The notes below the pieces were generated by a model. That model was not told the DNA's origin, searched no databases, and saw only the letters and a list, made by a program, of their open reading frames with translations. 64,000 nt of DNA, taken from Hyphomicrobiales bacterium. GTDB lineage: Bacteria; Pseudomonadota; Alphaproteobacteria; Rhizobiales; Beijerinckiaceae. The stretch lies in contig JAPLOU010000047.1 in NCBI GenBank assembly GCA_026400535.1, forward strand, positions 23,088 to 87,087, written 5' to 3'. Position numbers and translations under genes: made by a program. Shown here piece after piece: positions 32,194 to 41,115 of this stretch. The first letter of the stretch is position 1, and every line of letters starts with the position of its first letter.

Positions 32194-32514
32194 ATGAAGA
32201 CCGGGACCCCACAACTCGACACAGAGACATTCGAGGCCAGCGCAATCGAGGTGGCGGGCGTTCTGCGCGCCATCGCCAACGAGCGGCGGCTGCAGATTCT
32301 TTGCCTGCTCATGGAAGGCGAAGCCACTGTCGGCACACTGGTCGGGCGTGTCGGCATCAGCCAGTCGGCCTTGTCGCAGCATCTTGCGAAGATGCGCGAT
32401 GAGGGGCTTCTGGCCTTCCGCCGCGAGAGCCAAACCCTCTGGTACCGCATTGCCGACGGTCGGATCCGGGAATTGATGGCCGAACTCTACCGTCTCTATT
32501 GCCGCAAGGCCTGA
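32194..32514 (+). CDS. bigR: ArsR-family persulfide-sensing repressor, BigR type
   Basis: A 106-residue winged-helix repressor. The recognition region is VGISQSALSQHLAKMRDEGLL. Two cysteines lie at C37 (LQILCLLM) and C103 (LYRLYCRKA). These match the cysteine pair that forms a disulfide or polysulfide bridge in BigR, YgaV and SqrR and releases DNA under sulfide stress. The divergent persulfide dioxygenase and the downstream rhodanese and TauE genes are the usual targets. The symbol is given by similarity and context. Confidence 0.87.
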   Translation: MKTGTPQLDTETFEASAIEVAGVLRAIANERRLQILCLLMEGEATVGTLVGRVGISQSALSQHLAKMRDEGLLAFRRESQTLWYRIADGRIRELMAELYRLYCRKA

Positions 32515-32543
32515 ACTGCATCCCACCTTGAAAGGAACAGCCT

Positions 32544-33074
32544 ATGTCGATCAGACATCTCTCCCCCGCTGAAGCAAACGTCCTGATGAGCAAGGGAGCC
32601 ATACTCGTGGATATCCGCGAGATCGACGAGTACCGCCGCGAGAACATTCCCGGCGCCCATCATCACGCCCTGTCCGGTATTGAGCGGCGGCCGCCGAAGG
32701 CCGATGGCACGGTAATCTTCCATTGCCGCAGTGGCAACCGCACCATGGTCAACGCCACCCGACTGGCAGCGACAGTCCCGAGTGCGAAAGTCCACATCCT
32801 CGAAGGCGGGATCGAAGCCTGGCGCGATGCAGGACTGCCGACCCGCAAGGACCCACGCCAACCCATCGAGTTGATGAGGCAGGTGCAGATCGGGGCTGGC
32901 GCGCTCGTCGCAGCAGGCTTTGCCCTGGGGACCTTTGTCCATCCCGGCTTCCACGCATTATCCGGCCTTGTCGGCGCAGGTCTGATCTTCGCAGGCGTGA
33001 CGGGATTCTGCGGCATGGCGCGCCTTCTGGCGCTGGCGCCGTGGAATCGTGGCGCAACTGCGCCGGCAAGCTGA
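32544..33074 (+). CDS. rhodanese with C-terminal membrane domain (YgaP-like)
   Basis: A 176-residue sulfurtransferase. The rhodanese domain (residues 1-105) has the active-site loop FHCRSGNRT with catalytic cysteine near residue 61, plus VDIREIDEYRREN and HILEGGIEAW. The C-terminal 60 residues form two hydrophobic helices of the DUF2892 type, with GFCGMARLLALAPWN. Escherichia coli YgaP has the same layout. It probably moves sulfane sulfur at the inner membrane. It lies 29 bases after bigR in the same unit. Confidence 0.88.
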   Translation: MSIRHLSPAEANVLMSKGAILVDIREIDEYRRENIPGAHHHALSGIERRPPKADGTVIFHCRSGNRTMVNATRLAATVPSAKVHILEGGIEAWRDAGLPTRKDPRQPIELMRQVQIGAGALVAAGFALGTFVHPGFHALSGLVGAGLIFAGVTGFCGMARLLALAPWNRGATAPAS

Positions 33075-33090
33075 TCAGGACACATGTGTG

Positions 33091-33864
33091 ATGGCTGATC
33101 TCCTCTCCGGTCTCTCTGGCGTGCTTGTCGGCTGCATCCTGGCCCTGGTTGGCGGCGGAGGCTCCGTTCTGGCGGTACCGTTGTTGGTCTATGGTGTCGG
33201 CGTCACATCGGCCCATGTGGCGATCGGCACCAGCGCACTTGCGGTGTCTGCCAGTGCGCTGGCCAATCTGATCGGCCACGCCCGGGCGGGCACGGTCAAA
33301 TGGCGCTGCGGCCTCGTCTTTGCCGCCGCCGGTGTGACCGGAGCCCTGCTCGGCGCGGCTGTCGCGAAGACGATCGATGGCCAGAAGCTGCTCGCCCTTT
33401 TCGGCGCCCTGATGGTGCTTGTCGGAATCGTGATGTTTCTCAAGCGCGCGTCACAGGGTGACCCCGCCGTAAGGCTCCACCGTGGTTCGGCATCTGCGCT
33501 GCTCCCCTGGCTCATCGTTTTCGGGTTTGCAACGGGTCTTCTGTCCGGTTTTTTCGGCATTGGCGGCGGATTTCTGATCGTGCCCGCGCTCATGCTGGCC
33601 ACAGGCATGTCCCTACCATTCGCCATCGGCACCTCGCTGCTCAGCGTGTCCGCCTTTGGCGCCGCCACGGCCGCAAGCTATGCCATGGCAGGACTGGTCG
33701 ATTGGCGCATTGCCCTCGTGTTCATCGTTGGCGGTGTTGCAGGTGGCCTGGGAGGCATGGCGCTCGGCCGGAGACTGGCCCAGCAGAAGGGTACCCTTGG
33801 AATTCTGCTTGCCAGCCTCATCGTGCTGGTGGGTGTCTACGTCATGGCAAAGAATGGCATCTGA
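33091..33864 (+). CDS. TauE/SafE-family sulfite exporter-like permease
   Basis: A 257-residue membrane protein with about eight hydrophobic helices and two related halves, each with a Gly-rich loop (ALVGGGGSVLAVPLL and FGIGGGFLIVPALML). Family members export sulfite or sulfoacetate. After persulfide dioxygenase makes sulfite, this pump could expel it, which fits its place at the end of the bigR unit. I chose the ATG at 33091 (MADLLSGLSG), 16 bases after the rhodanese stop. Confidence 0.87.
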   Translation: MADLLSGLSGVLVGCILALVGGGGSVLAVPLLVYGVGVTSAHVAIGTSALAVSASALANLIGHARAGTVKWRCGLVFAAAGVTGALLGAAVAKTIDGQKLLALFGALMVLVGIVMFLKRASQGDPAVRLHRGSASALLPWLIVFGFATGLLSGFFGIGGGFLIVPALMLATGMSLPFAIGTSLLSVSAFGAATAASYAMAGLVDWRIALVFIVGGVAGGLGGMALGRRLAQQKGTLGILLASLIVLVGVYVMAKNGI

Positions 33865-33892
33865 GCATCAGATGCGTCTGCATTCGGCGATC

Positions 33893-34080
33893 AATGGCCG
33901 CAAAAAGGGTGCCGGTTGCCGCATCGCGCTTTGCAAGCATGAGGCGTGTGAGATAACGGACCGCTGATCATGCCGTCCGAACCCGTGAAGCTGGTCCGCC
34001 CGCTGACGAACTCCGAACCGCTCGGCGGAGCGGTCAGGAACACGATGCCCGATAGCGGCGTGTCGAGCCTGTTTGATGAG
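33893..34080 (+). pseudogene. displaced 3' fragment of prs
   Basis: The plus-strand frame near 33970 reads IMPSEPVKLVRP and continues to DSGVSSLFD. The intact prs C-terminus reads [12 protein letters not shown] and ends ESSVSSLFD. About 20 of 37 residues match. Upstream of a one-base shift the match continues weakly (GCRIAL and EITDR against VSRIS and VVTD). The stop codon is lost (GAT GAG instead of GAT TGA). This is the last fifth of a prs gene, lying between the TauE gene and an IS remnant, just before rplY. It may be the original prs end, cut off when the sulfur module inserted. Confidence 0.8.
34058..34077 (+). repeat. right copy of the 20-base direct repeat
   Basis: GCGTGTCGAGCCTGTTTGAT matches 31061-31080 at 19 of 20 bases. 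Together the two copies enclose the persulfide dioxygenase, bigR, rhodanese and TauE genes, about 3.0 kb. Confidence 0.6.
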
Positions 34081-34137
34081 GGAATATGAAGGGATATCCA
34101 CTGTTGCCGATCCGGCAAACCCTCAACGGCCCCTTTC

Positions 34138-34521
34138 TGTCGATGGCCAATTGACTTGTCCGGTTTTGGTTGCACACCAAATGTCCGCTTCTTCTGGTTT
34201 TGTTCGCCGTCGAGCGCGCTTAGGCGGCGCGTTTTTCGTCTCCGATCAGGCCTTTGGCGTCGTATCGTCCCAGGCATCTGGGACAATGGAAGATGGCGTG
34301 CGTGCCATCGCCGAAATCTCCGCGCGTCGATCCCCAGCAGCTCCGCGGCGTCCATCTGATTCAGCTCCGCCGCCTCACAGCGGCTCAATATGCTCGTGAA
34401 CTTGATCACACGAACCCCCTGTAGGGCTTCTGACCGGCGCATCCTCGACCCTCACTTTGGGCCAAACGCTGCCGGACAGATCGTGTGCTACCTAAACCGG
34501 ACATATCGTGTGCTACCGACA
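34138..34521 (-). mobile_element. internally deleted ISNCY-family element, 384 bases
   Basis: Both ends carry matching inverted sequences of about 50 bases. The left (34138 on) and right (34521 inward) ends both start TGTCG and share TGTCCGGTTT and then GCACAC at equal spacing. The right end contains a tandem GGACA-N-ATCGTGTGCTACC (34474-34492 and 34499-34517). Inside, on the minus strand from about 34442, is the start of an ISNCY transposase: MRRSEALQGVRVIKFTSILS, then QMDAAELLGIDARRFRRW, its helix-turn-helix. Everything after about 50 codons is deleted. An 11-base direct repeat TCAACGGCCCC flanks it (34123-34133 and 34524-34534). Confidence 0.72.
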
Positions 34522-34537
34522 CTTCAACGGCCCCGCC

Positions 34538-34566
34538 TTGCCACCCTCGCCCATCCGCGTTATAGG
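34538..34566 (+). promoter_or_regulatory. rplY promoter
   Basis: TTGCCA (34538-34543) and TATAGG (34561-34566) are exactly 17 bases apart, about 88 bases before the rplY start. The IS remnant ends only 16 bases upstream of the -35 box. The leader that follows is GC-rich and can form a hairpin near 34608-34628. Confidence 0.5.
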
Positions 34567-34653
34567 CCCGATGCCCTCTCCAGACACCCTTGGAGGCTAG
34601 GGGGTAGGCGGCCGCCGGTTGGCGGCGCCTTCATTTTGTGAAGGATCAAACAC

Positions 34654-35289
34654 ATGTCCGCTGTGAAGCAGATCAAGGCTTCGGCGCGCGCGTCTGGTGG
34701 CAAGGGGGCCGCCCGTGCAATTCGCCGTTCCGGCAAGATTCCCGCCGTCATTTACGGTGGTGGCGAAGCCGCCCTCCCCATCGCGCTCGACTATGCACAG
34801 ACCAACCGTCTGATCTACGCTGGCCACTTCCTGACCACCGTGTTCGAGATCGACGTTGACGGCACCATCGTCCGCGCCGTGCCGCGCGACTACCAGCTCG
34901 AGCCCGTCAAGGACACGCCGCTGCATGTCGACTTCCTGCGCCTTTCGGCAGGCTCAATGATCCGCGTCGAAATCCCGATCCACGTCACAGGCCAGGATGT
35001 CTCGCCGGGCGTGAAGCGGGGTGGCATGGTGCAGATCGTCGAGCACTCGCTCGAGATGATGGTGCCAGCGGACAACATCCCCGATGCGCTGGAAATCTCG
35101 GTCGCGACGCTGAATATCGGCGGCTCCGTCCACCTCGCTGACGTCAAGCTGCCGGACGGCTGCAAGACAATTACCCGGGAGAATCTGACGCTGGTCGCCG
35201 TCTCGACCCCGACCAAGCTTGCCGACGAACCCGCTCCCGCCGCCGCGGCAGCCGCGGCCGCACCGGCCAAGGCGCCCGCCAAGGGCTGA
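34654..35289 (+). CDS. rplY: 50S ribosomal protein L25 (general stress protein Ctc type)
   Basis: The 211-residue long form of L25, which binds 5S rRNA. The N-terminal L25 domain has [22 protein letters not shown] and AVIYGGGE. The C-terminal TL5 domain contains [20 protein letters not shown] and [10 protein letters not shown]. The tail is Ala/Pro/Lys-rich. prs-rplY-pth-ychF is a conserved alphaproteobacterial order, here interrupted between prs and rplY. It is followed by a strong hairpin. Confidence 0.96.
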   Translation: MSAVKQIKASARASGGKGAARAIRRSGKIPAVIYGGGEAALPIALDYAQTNRLIYAGHFLTTVFEIDVDGTIVRAVPRDYQLEPVKDTPLHVDFLRLSAGSMIRVEIPIHVTGQDVSPGVKRGGMVQIVEHSLEMMVPADNIPDALEISVATLNIGGSVHLADVKLPDGCKTITRENLTLVAVSTPTKLADEPAPAAAAAAAAPAKAPAKG

Positions 35290-35315
35290 TCAGCCCGACC
35301 CATCATGCTATCAGG

Positions 35316-35340
35316 ACGGCCGGGCCAAGGGCCCGGCCGT
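35316..35340 (+). terminator. hairpin terminator after rplY
   Basis: A perfect 11-base stem (ACGGCCGGGCC pairing with GGCCCGGCCGT) with a three-base loop, followed by TTCCGTT. The T-run is interrupted, so termination may be partial, allowing read-through to pth 20 bases later. Confidence 0.65.
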
Positions 35341-35360
35341 TTCCGTTCGGAGGGTGTCAC

Positions 35361-35975
35361 ATGCTGCTGCTGGTCGGCCTCGGCAATCCCGGCGCGCGCT
35401 ATGCGGGCAACCGGCACAATATCGGCTTCATGGCGCTGGACGCGATCGCGCGCACGCACCGCGCAGGGCCTTGGCGTGCGCGCTTTCAGGGCGAGGCCAC
35501 GGAGGCGGTGATCGGCATCGGCAAGGCGCTGCTGCTCAAGCCACTGACGTTCATGAACCTTTCGGGGCAATCGGTGCAGGCAGCGGCGCAGTTCTACAAG
35601 ATCGAGCCGAAGAACATCGTCGTCCTGCATGATGAACTTGATCTCGCCCCTGCCAAGCTCCGCGTGAAGAAGGGCGGCGGCAATGCCGGGCATAATGGCC
35701 TGCGTTCGATCACTGCGTCCATCGGCAATGACTATCGCCGTGTGCGCATCGGCATCGGCCATCCTGGCGACAAGGCACTGGTGCAGGCTTATGTGCTCGA
35801 CGACTTCGCCAGGACCGAGCAGCCATGGGTGGAAGACCTGTGTCGCGCCTGTGCCGACAAGGCAGCGCTGCTCGTCGGCGGCTTCGACGAACGCTTCCAG
35901 AGCGATGTCTCGCTGATCATGCAGAACAAGGGCTGGGGTGAGGACAAGCGGGTGGGGGAGAACAAGGCCAATTGA
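35361..35975 (+). CDS. pth: peptidyl-tRNA hydrolase
   Basis: The 204-residue enzyme releases peptides from tRNAs dropped by stalled ribosomes. Signatures are [20 protein letters not shown] with the catalytic His, [33 protein letters not shown] and the Asn-rich [12 protein letters not shown]. It starts shortly after the rplY terminator and precedes ychF. Confidence 0.96.
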   Translation: MLLLVGLGNPGARYAGNRHNIGFMALDAIARTHRAGPWRARFQGEATEAVIGIGKALLLKPLTFMNLSGQSVQAAAQFYKIEPKNIVVLHDELDLAPAKLRVKKGGGNAGHNGLRSITASIGNDYRRVRIGIGHPGDKALVQAYVLDDFARTEQPWVEDLCRACADKAALLVGGFDERFQSDVSLIMQNKGWGEDKRVGENKAN

Positions 35976-36116
35976 GGCGACACGAGGTTCGTGTTGCGCG
36001 CAGTTCCTGTCTGGGGATATGCAGCACGGACGAATGATCGCGGACATGCGCATCATCAACCCGTTTCAGGTTGCGCCAGATGCGCGACCGTCAACTTGGA
36101 CCTGATTGGAACAACC

Positions 36117-37214
36117 ATGGGCTTCAAATGCGGTATCGTCGGCCTGCCGAATGTCGGCAAGTCGACCCTGTTCAACGCGCTGACGCAAACGGCGGCCGCG
36201 CAGGCCGCCAACTATCCGTTCTGCACCATCGAGCCGAACGTCGGCGATGTCCCAGTGCCGGATGACCGGCTCGACAGACTGGCCCAGATCGGCAAGTCGC
36301 AGCAGATCATCCCGACGCGCATCACCTTCGTGGACATCGCCGGCATCGTGCGCGGCGCCTCCAAGGGCGAGGGTCTCGGCAATCAGTTCCTCGCCAATAT
36401 CCGCGAGGTCGACGCCATCGTGCATGTGGTGCGCTGCTTCGAGGACGGCGACATTACCCATGTCGAGGGTAAGGTCGATCCTGGCGCCGACATCGAGACC
36501 ATCGAGACCGAGCTGATGCTGGCCGATCTGGAAAGCCTCGAAAAGCGTGTTGTCAGTCTCGAGAAGAAGGCTCGCTCCGGCGACAAGGACGCAAAGGAGC
36601 AGCTCGCCCTCATCCAGAAATCGCTGGTTCTGCTGCAGGAGGGCAAGCCCGCCCGTCTCACCCAGCGCACCGCGGAGGAGGAGCGCTCCTTCCAGATGCT
36701 GCAGCTGCTCACCGCCAAGCCCGTACTCTACGTCTGCAATGTCGAGGAAGCCTCCGCTGACAAGGGCAACGCCTTCTCGGCCAGGGTCTTTGCCCGCGCG
36801 GCGCAAGAAGGCGCGCGGGCCGTGGTGGTTTCCGCCAAGATCGAGAGCGAGATCGCGGTGATGCCGCAGGACGAGCAGGCCGACTTTCTCGAAGCAGTCG
36901 GCCTGCCCGAGCCCGGCCTCAACCGCGTCATCCGCGAGGGCTATGCGCTGCTCGGCCTGATCACCTACTTCACGGTTGGTCCGAAGGAGGCGCGCGCCTG
37001 GACGATTGCCAAGGGCACAAAGGCCCCGGCAGCGGCAGGCGTGATCCATACCGATTTCGAGAAGGGCTTCATCCGCTCCGAAACCATCGCCTACGCCGAC
37101 TATGTCGCGCTGAACGGCGAAGCCGGTGCCCGCGATGGCGGCAAGCTGAGGCTCGAAGGCAAGGAGTATGTCGTTGCCGACGGCGACGTACTGCATTTCC
37201 GCTTTGCCAACTGA
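36117..37214 (+). CDS. ychF: redox-regulated ATPase YchF
   Basis: A 365-residue Obg-family P-loop protein that prefers ATP and binds ribosomes. The P-loop is GLPNVGKST, and [22 protein letters not shown] holds the switch region. A coiled-coil insert lies around residues 125-190 and a TGS-like domain ends the protein ([16 protein letters not shown]). I chose the ATG at 36117 (MGFKCGIVG), where homologues begin, over in-frame upstream codons from 35991. Confidence 0.95.
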   Translation: MGFKCGIVGLPNVGKSTLFNALTQTAAAQAANYPFCTIEPNVGDVPVPDDRLDRLAQIGKSQQIIPTRITFVDIAGIVRGASKGEGLGNQFLANIREVDAIVHVVRCFEDGDITHVEGKVDPGADIETIETELMLADLESLEKRVVSLEKKARSGDKDAKEQLALIQKSLVLLQEGKPARLTQRTAEEERSFQMLQLLTAKPVLYVCNVEEASADKGNAFSARVFARAAQEGARAVVVSAKIESEIAVMPQDEQADFLEAVGLPEPGLNRVIREGYALLGLITYFTVGPKEARAWTIAKGTKAPAAAGVIHTDFEKGFIRSETIAYADYVALNGEAGARDGGKLRLEGKEYVVADGDVLHFRFAN

Positions 37215-37226
37215 GCCAGGCCAACC

Positions 37227-38228
37227 ATGACCCTCTTCTTCGAGGACTTTGCGGTCGGTGACCTGCGCAACTACGGCCGGCAGACGGTCAGTGCCGAGGA
37301 CATCATCGCCTTTGCCAGCGTGTTCGATGCGCAGGACTTCCATCTTGACGCCGAAGCGGCGAAATCGACCTTCGTCGGCGGCCTGATCGGCTCAGGCTGG
37401 CATACCTCGGCCATGATGATGCGCATGATGGCGGAGGCGTTCCTGCTCGACAGCGCCGGGCTTGGCGCTCCGGGCATCGACGAGTTGAAATGGATCCGCC
37501 CCGTCCGCCCCGGTGATACGTTGAGCGTGCGCCACACCGTGCTGGAGGTGAAGGAGAGCCGGTCTAAGCCCGAGATCGGCCTGGTGCGCTTCCGTTTCGA
37601 GGTCATGGACCAGAACGCCGCGCCCGTGCAGGAGGTGACGAACTGGATCATTTTCGGTCGGCGCGGACAGGTTCCGGCCCCAACGTTCCGCGCGCCGCCG
37701 GCACCTTGGCGCTATGCGCCGCCAACGGCCATCGGCGCGCTGTCACCGGCGCCCGGCGAAACCCGGCCCGTTCCCCTGTTCGATCAGCTGGAGATCGGCG
37801 AGCGCACCGAACTCGGCAGTTTCACCTTCGCCGCGGACGACATCGTCGCCTTCGCACAGGCCTTTGATCCGCAACGCTTCCACCTCGATGAGGCGGCGGC
37901 GAAGGCATCGCTGTTCGGCGGCCTCTGCGCTTCCGGCTGGCATACAGGGGCGGTCTGGATGCGCCTGATGGTGGCGAACCGGCGGCGCGTTCAACACCTC
38001 ATGGGCGATGCCATGCCAAGGCTGGGATCGTCGCCCGGATTGAGAAATCTGAAGTGGCTGAAGCCGGTCTTTGCCGGCGACACCATCAGCTATGCCTCGA
38101 CCATGATCGAGAAGCGCGCCTCGGTGTCACGGCCGGGCTGGGGGCTCGTGTTCCACCACAACACCGCTACCAACCAGCGCGGCGAGACGGTGTTCATGTT
38201 CGATGGCTGTGTTTTCTGGCAGCGCTGA
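37227..38228 (+). CDS. tandem MaoC-like hot-dog protein
   Basis: A 333-residue protein made of two MaoC/NodN-type hot-dog repeats. Each has the pattern FEDFAVGD or FDQLEIGE, then the dehydratase segment (IIAFASVFDAQDFHLDAEAA and IVAFAQAFDPQRFHLDEAAA), then GSGWHT or ASGWHT. The catalytic Asp-His pair is kept in both halves. The family includes enoyl-CoA hydratases and acyl-CoA thioesterase-like enzymes, and the substrate here is unknown. It starts 12 bases after ychF. Confidence 0.85.
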   Translation: MTLFFEDFAVGDLRNYGRQTVSAEDIIAFASVFDAQDFHLDAEAAKSTFVGGLIGSGWHTSAMMMRMMAEAFLLDSAGLGAPGIDELKWIRPVRPGDTLSVRHTVLEVKESRSKPEIGLVRFRFEVMDQNAAPVQEVTNWIIFGRRGQVPAPTFRAPPAPWRYAPPTAIGALSPAPGETRPVPLFDQLEIGERTELGSFTFAADDIVAFAQAFDPQRFHLDEAAAKASLFGGLCASGWHTGAVWMRLMVANRRRVQHLMGDAMPRLGSSPGLRNLKWLKPVFAGDTISYASTMIEKRASVSRPGWGLVFHHNTATNQRGETVFMFDGCVFWQR

Positions 38229-38235
38229 AGCCCGA

Positions 38236-38592
38236 TCAGTACATCCGTCCGCCATTGGGTACGCCCTGGCCAGGCTGCAGCAGGACCACTTCGCCGTCGG
38301 CGTCGGGCACGCCGAGCGTCAGCACTTCAGACATGAACTTGCCGATCTGGCGCGGCGGGAAATTGACCACGCCGAGCACCTGGCGACCCGGCAAATCCTC
38401 AATCCGGTAGTGTTTGGTAATCTGCGCTGACGTCTTCTTGATCCCGATCTCCGGACCAAAATCGATCCAGAGCTTGATCGCCGGCTTGCGGGCTTCCGGA
38501 AAGGGCTCCGCCTGAACAACGGTCCCGACCCGGATGTCGACTGTCATGAAATCGTCGAAGCTGATCTGGCCCGACGGCGCTTTCATGTCCAT
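38236..38592 (-). CDS. csaA: CsaA-type tRNA-binding protein
   Basis: A 118-residue single OB-fold protein. FDDFMTVDIRVGTVVQAEPFPEARKPAIKLWIDFG is the family start; ITKHYRIEDLPGRQVLGVVNFPPRQIGKFMSEVL and the end motif LLQPGQGVPNGGRMY complete it. CsaA binds tRNA and has been described as an export-related chaperone. It lies downstream of the TetR gene on the minus strand. Confidence 0.9.
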   Translation of the reverse strand: MDMKAPSGQISFDDFMTVDIRVGTVVQAEPFPEARKPAIKLWIDFGPEIGIKKTSAQITKHYRIEDLPGRQVLGVVNFPPRQIGKFMSEVLTLGVPDADGEVVLLQPGQGVPNGGRMY

Positions 38593-38609
38593 GGGCGCAG
38601 TCTCGGAGC

Positions 38610-39329
38610 TCAGATCGCGGGCGCGAAGTCGTCGCGCTCCTCACCGCGCTCAGGCGCACGCTCGCGCCGGCGCATGCGCGGCGCGCGCTCGCAGATCGCA
38701 TGCGCCAGCGACCGGAACGGGGCCGTCAGCCGGCGCACATCCTCGGCCAGGCCAAGCACACGCTCGCCCCGCTTCAGTTCGCGTTCCAGCGTCGCCATGG
38801 TCTTGGCCATGCCGGGATCTGGATCGTCCAGCCATGTATCGACCGTCCGGGCAAACACGACCACCGCGCCCTGGATCTTGAGCATGCCAAGTTCGTCCTC
38901 GACCGGAACGCCGCACGACCCAAGCAGATAGCGCCAGGAATTGACGGCCGAGCGGTTGAGGGCGGCTGCCGCGAGGGGGTCTCGGCGAACAGCACGCCGG
39001 ATTTCGATCAGCGCCGCCTTGTAGGGCGCCATTGCATCAAGGCGGCGCATCATCAGGTCGAACACCCGCTCATGCACCGGCTCGCCGACAAGGTCCGGAT
39101 TGGCGCTGTCGAGCACCGCCCGGTCGATCAGCCGGCCAAAACCCGCCAGCATGGCTCCCTTTGACGGGAACAGGTCGCGCAACGCCGACAGTGGCATCCC
39201 CGCCCTTTCGGCAACCTGCGGAAGCTCGAGCTCTTTCCAGCCGTGATCGGCCACAAGCGCCATCAGGGCCTGAATGGCGATGGTGCGCGGGTCGGCCTTC
39301 GGTGCGTCGGTTGCAGGTTTCCTCGCCAT
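38610..39329 (-). CDS. TetR/AcrR-family regulator
   Basis: A 239-residue regulator. The N-terminal helix-turn-helix lies at about residues 15-60 (IAIQALMALVADHGWKELEL and VAERAGMPLSALRDLFPSKG). The rest is a helical ligand-binding domain ending in an Arg/Glu-rich tail. It resembles the TetR-type proteins with a COQ9-like C-terminal part, but no ligand can be assigned. It overlaps nothing and probably shares a transcript with csaA (18-base gap). Confidence 0.82.
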   Translation of the reverse strand: MARKPATDAPKADPRTIAIQALMALVADHGWKELELPQVAERAGMPLSALRDLFPSKGAMLAGFGRLIDRAVLDSANPDLVGEPVHERVFDLMMRRLDAMAPYKAALIEIRRAVRRDPLAAAALNRSAVNSWRYLLGSCGVPVEDELGMLKIQGAVVVFARTVDTWLDDPDPGMAKTMATLERELKRGERVLGLAEDVRRLTAPFRSLAHAICERAPRMRRRERAPERGEERDDFAPAI

Positions 39330-39446
39330 GACGGGCTCCTCTGTCTGTTGCCCTTGATATAGGTCGTGCGGGCCGCAGCCGGAAGATGGGGATTTGTCGC
39401 GCTTCGCCCTGCCCCGCGATTCGGGCTTATCAGGGAAGAAGCGTCG

Positions 39447-40274
39447 TCAGCCGCTGAGTTCTTCCGCACGCAGTTTCGCCGCAATGACGGCACGGACCAT
39501 CAGCGCCTTGAGGCCGTTGTCGGCCATGAGCACCTCGAGTGCAGCGGCAGTCGTACCCCCGGGCGAGGTCACGTTCTGGCGCAGGGTTCCCGGATCAAGA
39601 GGCGAACAGTGCAGCAACTCCCCTGCTCCCTCGATCGTGCCCCGCGCAAGGCGGGCGGCCACTTCGGCCGGCAGGCCAGCGGCAATGCCTGCTTCGGTGA
39701 GACATTCGACCATGAAAAAGACATAGGCGGGTCCTGAGCCCGACACTGCCGTGACGGCATCGATGTAATCCTCGCCTGGCACCCACTCCACACGACCGAT
39801 CCCGCTGAGCAGCGACGTTGTCACCAGCTTCTGCGCGTCACTGACATCGCGGCTGGCGGCCACGCCCGTGACGCCGCGCCGCACGGATGCTGGCAGGTTG
39901 GGCATCGCTCGCACGAAAGCCCTGGTGCGCGGTGCCCGCGCCGCCAGATTGGCGATGGTCTTGCCGGCAAGAATCGACACCACCAGGGTCTGCGGACCTG
40001 CCAGTTGCGTGAGCGCAGCTGCGGCAGCGTCGAGCATCTGCGGCTTGATGCCGAGCACCAGCACGTCCGGCGCGGCGACGGCTGAGAGCAAGGGATTGAG
40101 CCGGAAGCCGTGGGCTGCGGCAAGCGCGCTGAGTTCGGGGCCGGCGTTGGGATCGAGCACGGTCAGTCCCGCAACGTCAATTCCGCCGCCAAGCCAGCCC
40201 TGCAGCATCGCGCCGCCCATCTTGCCAGCCCCCATCAGAACAAGGGTCTTGGGCAGTGTCGCTGTGCTGGTCAT
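39447..40274 (-). CDS. proC: pyrroline-5-carboxylate reductase
   Basis: A 275-residue NAD(P)H-dependent enzyme, the last step of proline synthesis. The Rossmann motif VLMGAGKMGGAMLQGWL is at the N-terminus. The middle has VRAMPNLPASVRRGVTGV, and the signature region AVSGSGPAYVFFMVECLTEAGIAAGL and VTSPGGTTAAALEVL follow. The gene lies downstream of a YbjN-domain gene, a pairing common in Hyphomicrobiales. Confidence 0.95.
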   Translation of the reverse strand: MTSTATLPKTLVLMGAGKMGGAMLQGWLGGGIDVAGLTVLDPNAGPELSALAAAHGFRLNPLLSAVAAPDVLVLGIKPQMLDAAAAALTQLAGPQTLVVSILAGKTIANLAARAPRTRAFVRAMPNLPASVRRGVTGVAASRDVSDAQKLVTTSLLSGIGRVEWVPGEDYIDAVTAVSGSGPAYVFFMVECLTEAGIAAGLPAEVAARLARGTIEGAGELLHCSPLDPGTLRQNVTSPGGTTAAALEVLMADNGLKALMVRAVIAAKLRAEELSG

Positions 40275-40356
40275 GGCAATGGCTCGTAAAGCTGGAAACC
40301 GAAGGCGTCGGGGACGGCCGCGTCCTGTAGAAAGATGTGCGCATCTTGTCGCGCGC

Positions 40357-40857
40357 TCAGGCCTCGCCGACGGTTTCCATCATGGCGTAGTCCAGCGCCT
40401 CGCGGGCGGTTCGTCCGGCCCAGAGCACGAACTGGAAGGCCTGAAAGTATCGCTCGCAGGTCTCGACAGCCGACTTGATCAGCATCCCGGCCTGCTCGTC
40501 AGTCGGCTCGACGCCGCCGGAGAGCAGCAAAGAGTGCCGGAACATCACGACATTCTCCGAACTCCAGAAGTCGAAATGCCCGAGCCAGAGCTGCTCGTTG
40601 ATCATCGAAATCAGGCTCAGCACCTCGGATTTGCGCCGCTCAGGCACCTTCAGGTCGAAGGCGGACGCAACATGCATCGCCTCCATCTGATCAAGCCAGG
40701 TGACCGCCACCTGATAGTCGGACCAGGTCCCAGACACGCCCACGGAGATCTCATCCTCACCGTCGCGGTCGAAACTCCATTCATTCAGGGTCGCAAGCCG
40801 CTCGATGACATCGAGAGGGTGACTTGAACGATCAAGGTCGAATTCAAGGTCCAGCAT
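40357..40857 (-). CDS. YbjN-domain protein
   Basis: A 166-residue cytoplasmic protein of the YbjN family, which resembles type III secretion chaperones and has no settled role. Family segments are SSHPLDVIERLATLNEWSFDRDGEDEI, LISMINEQLWLGHFDFWSSENVVMFRHSL and the C-terminal CERYFQAFQFVLWAGRTAREAL. I chose the ATG at 40857 (MLDLEFDLD); the frame extends upstream to 40995 with unrelated sequence. It precedes proC by 83 bases. Confidence 0.88.
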   Translation of the reverse strand: MLDLEFDLDRSSHPLDVIERLATLNEWSFDRDGEDEISVGVSGTWSDYQVAVTWLDQMEAMHVASAFDLKVPERRKSEVLSLISMINEQLWLGHFDFWSSENVVMFRHSLLLSGGVEPTDEQAGMLIKSAVETCERYFQAFQFVLWAGRTAREALDYAMMETVGEA

Positions 40858-41115
40858 GCCAGAAGCCAGTTCCTCAAGAGGGCGGAAAACGCAGGTGCGA
40901 AAACACAAGCCAACGCGCCGTGACAACAGGACGCCTACGCAGGATCGCGACCAGAACCTATCCCTGATCAATCCTTCGACGGCTTCGAAAACCAAGCCGA
41001 ATCAACCTCTTGTTAAGACCTTAGATCGGTTTTCGGATTTGGAGAATCCCCAAACAGACCACGGCGGCAACCCGATCATGCGTCGAGGATTCGTACGCCG
41101 GCAACAATGGGTGAA

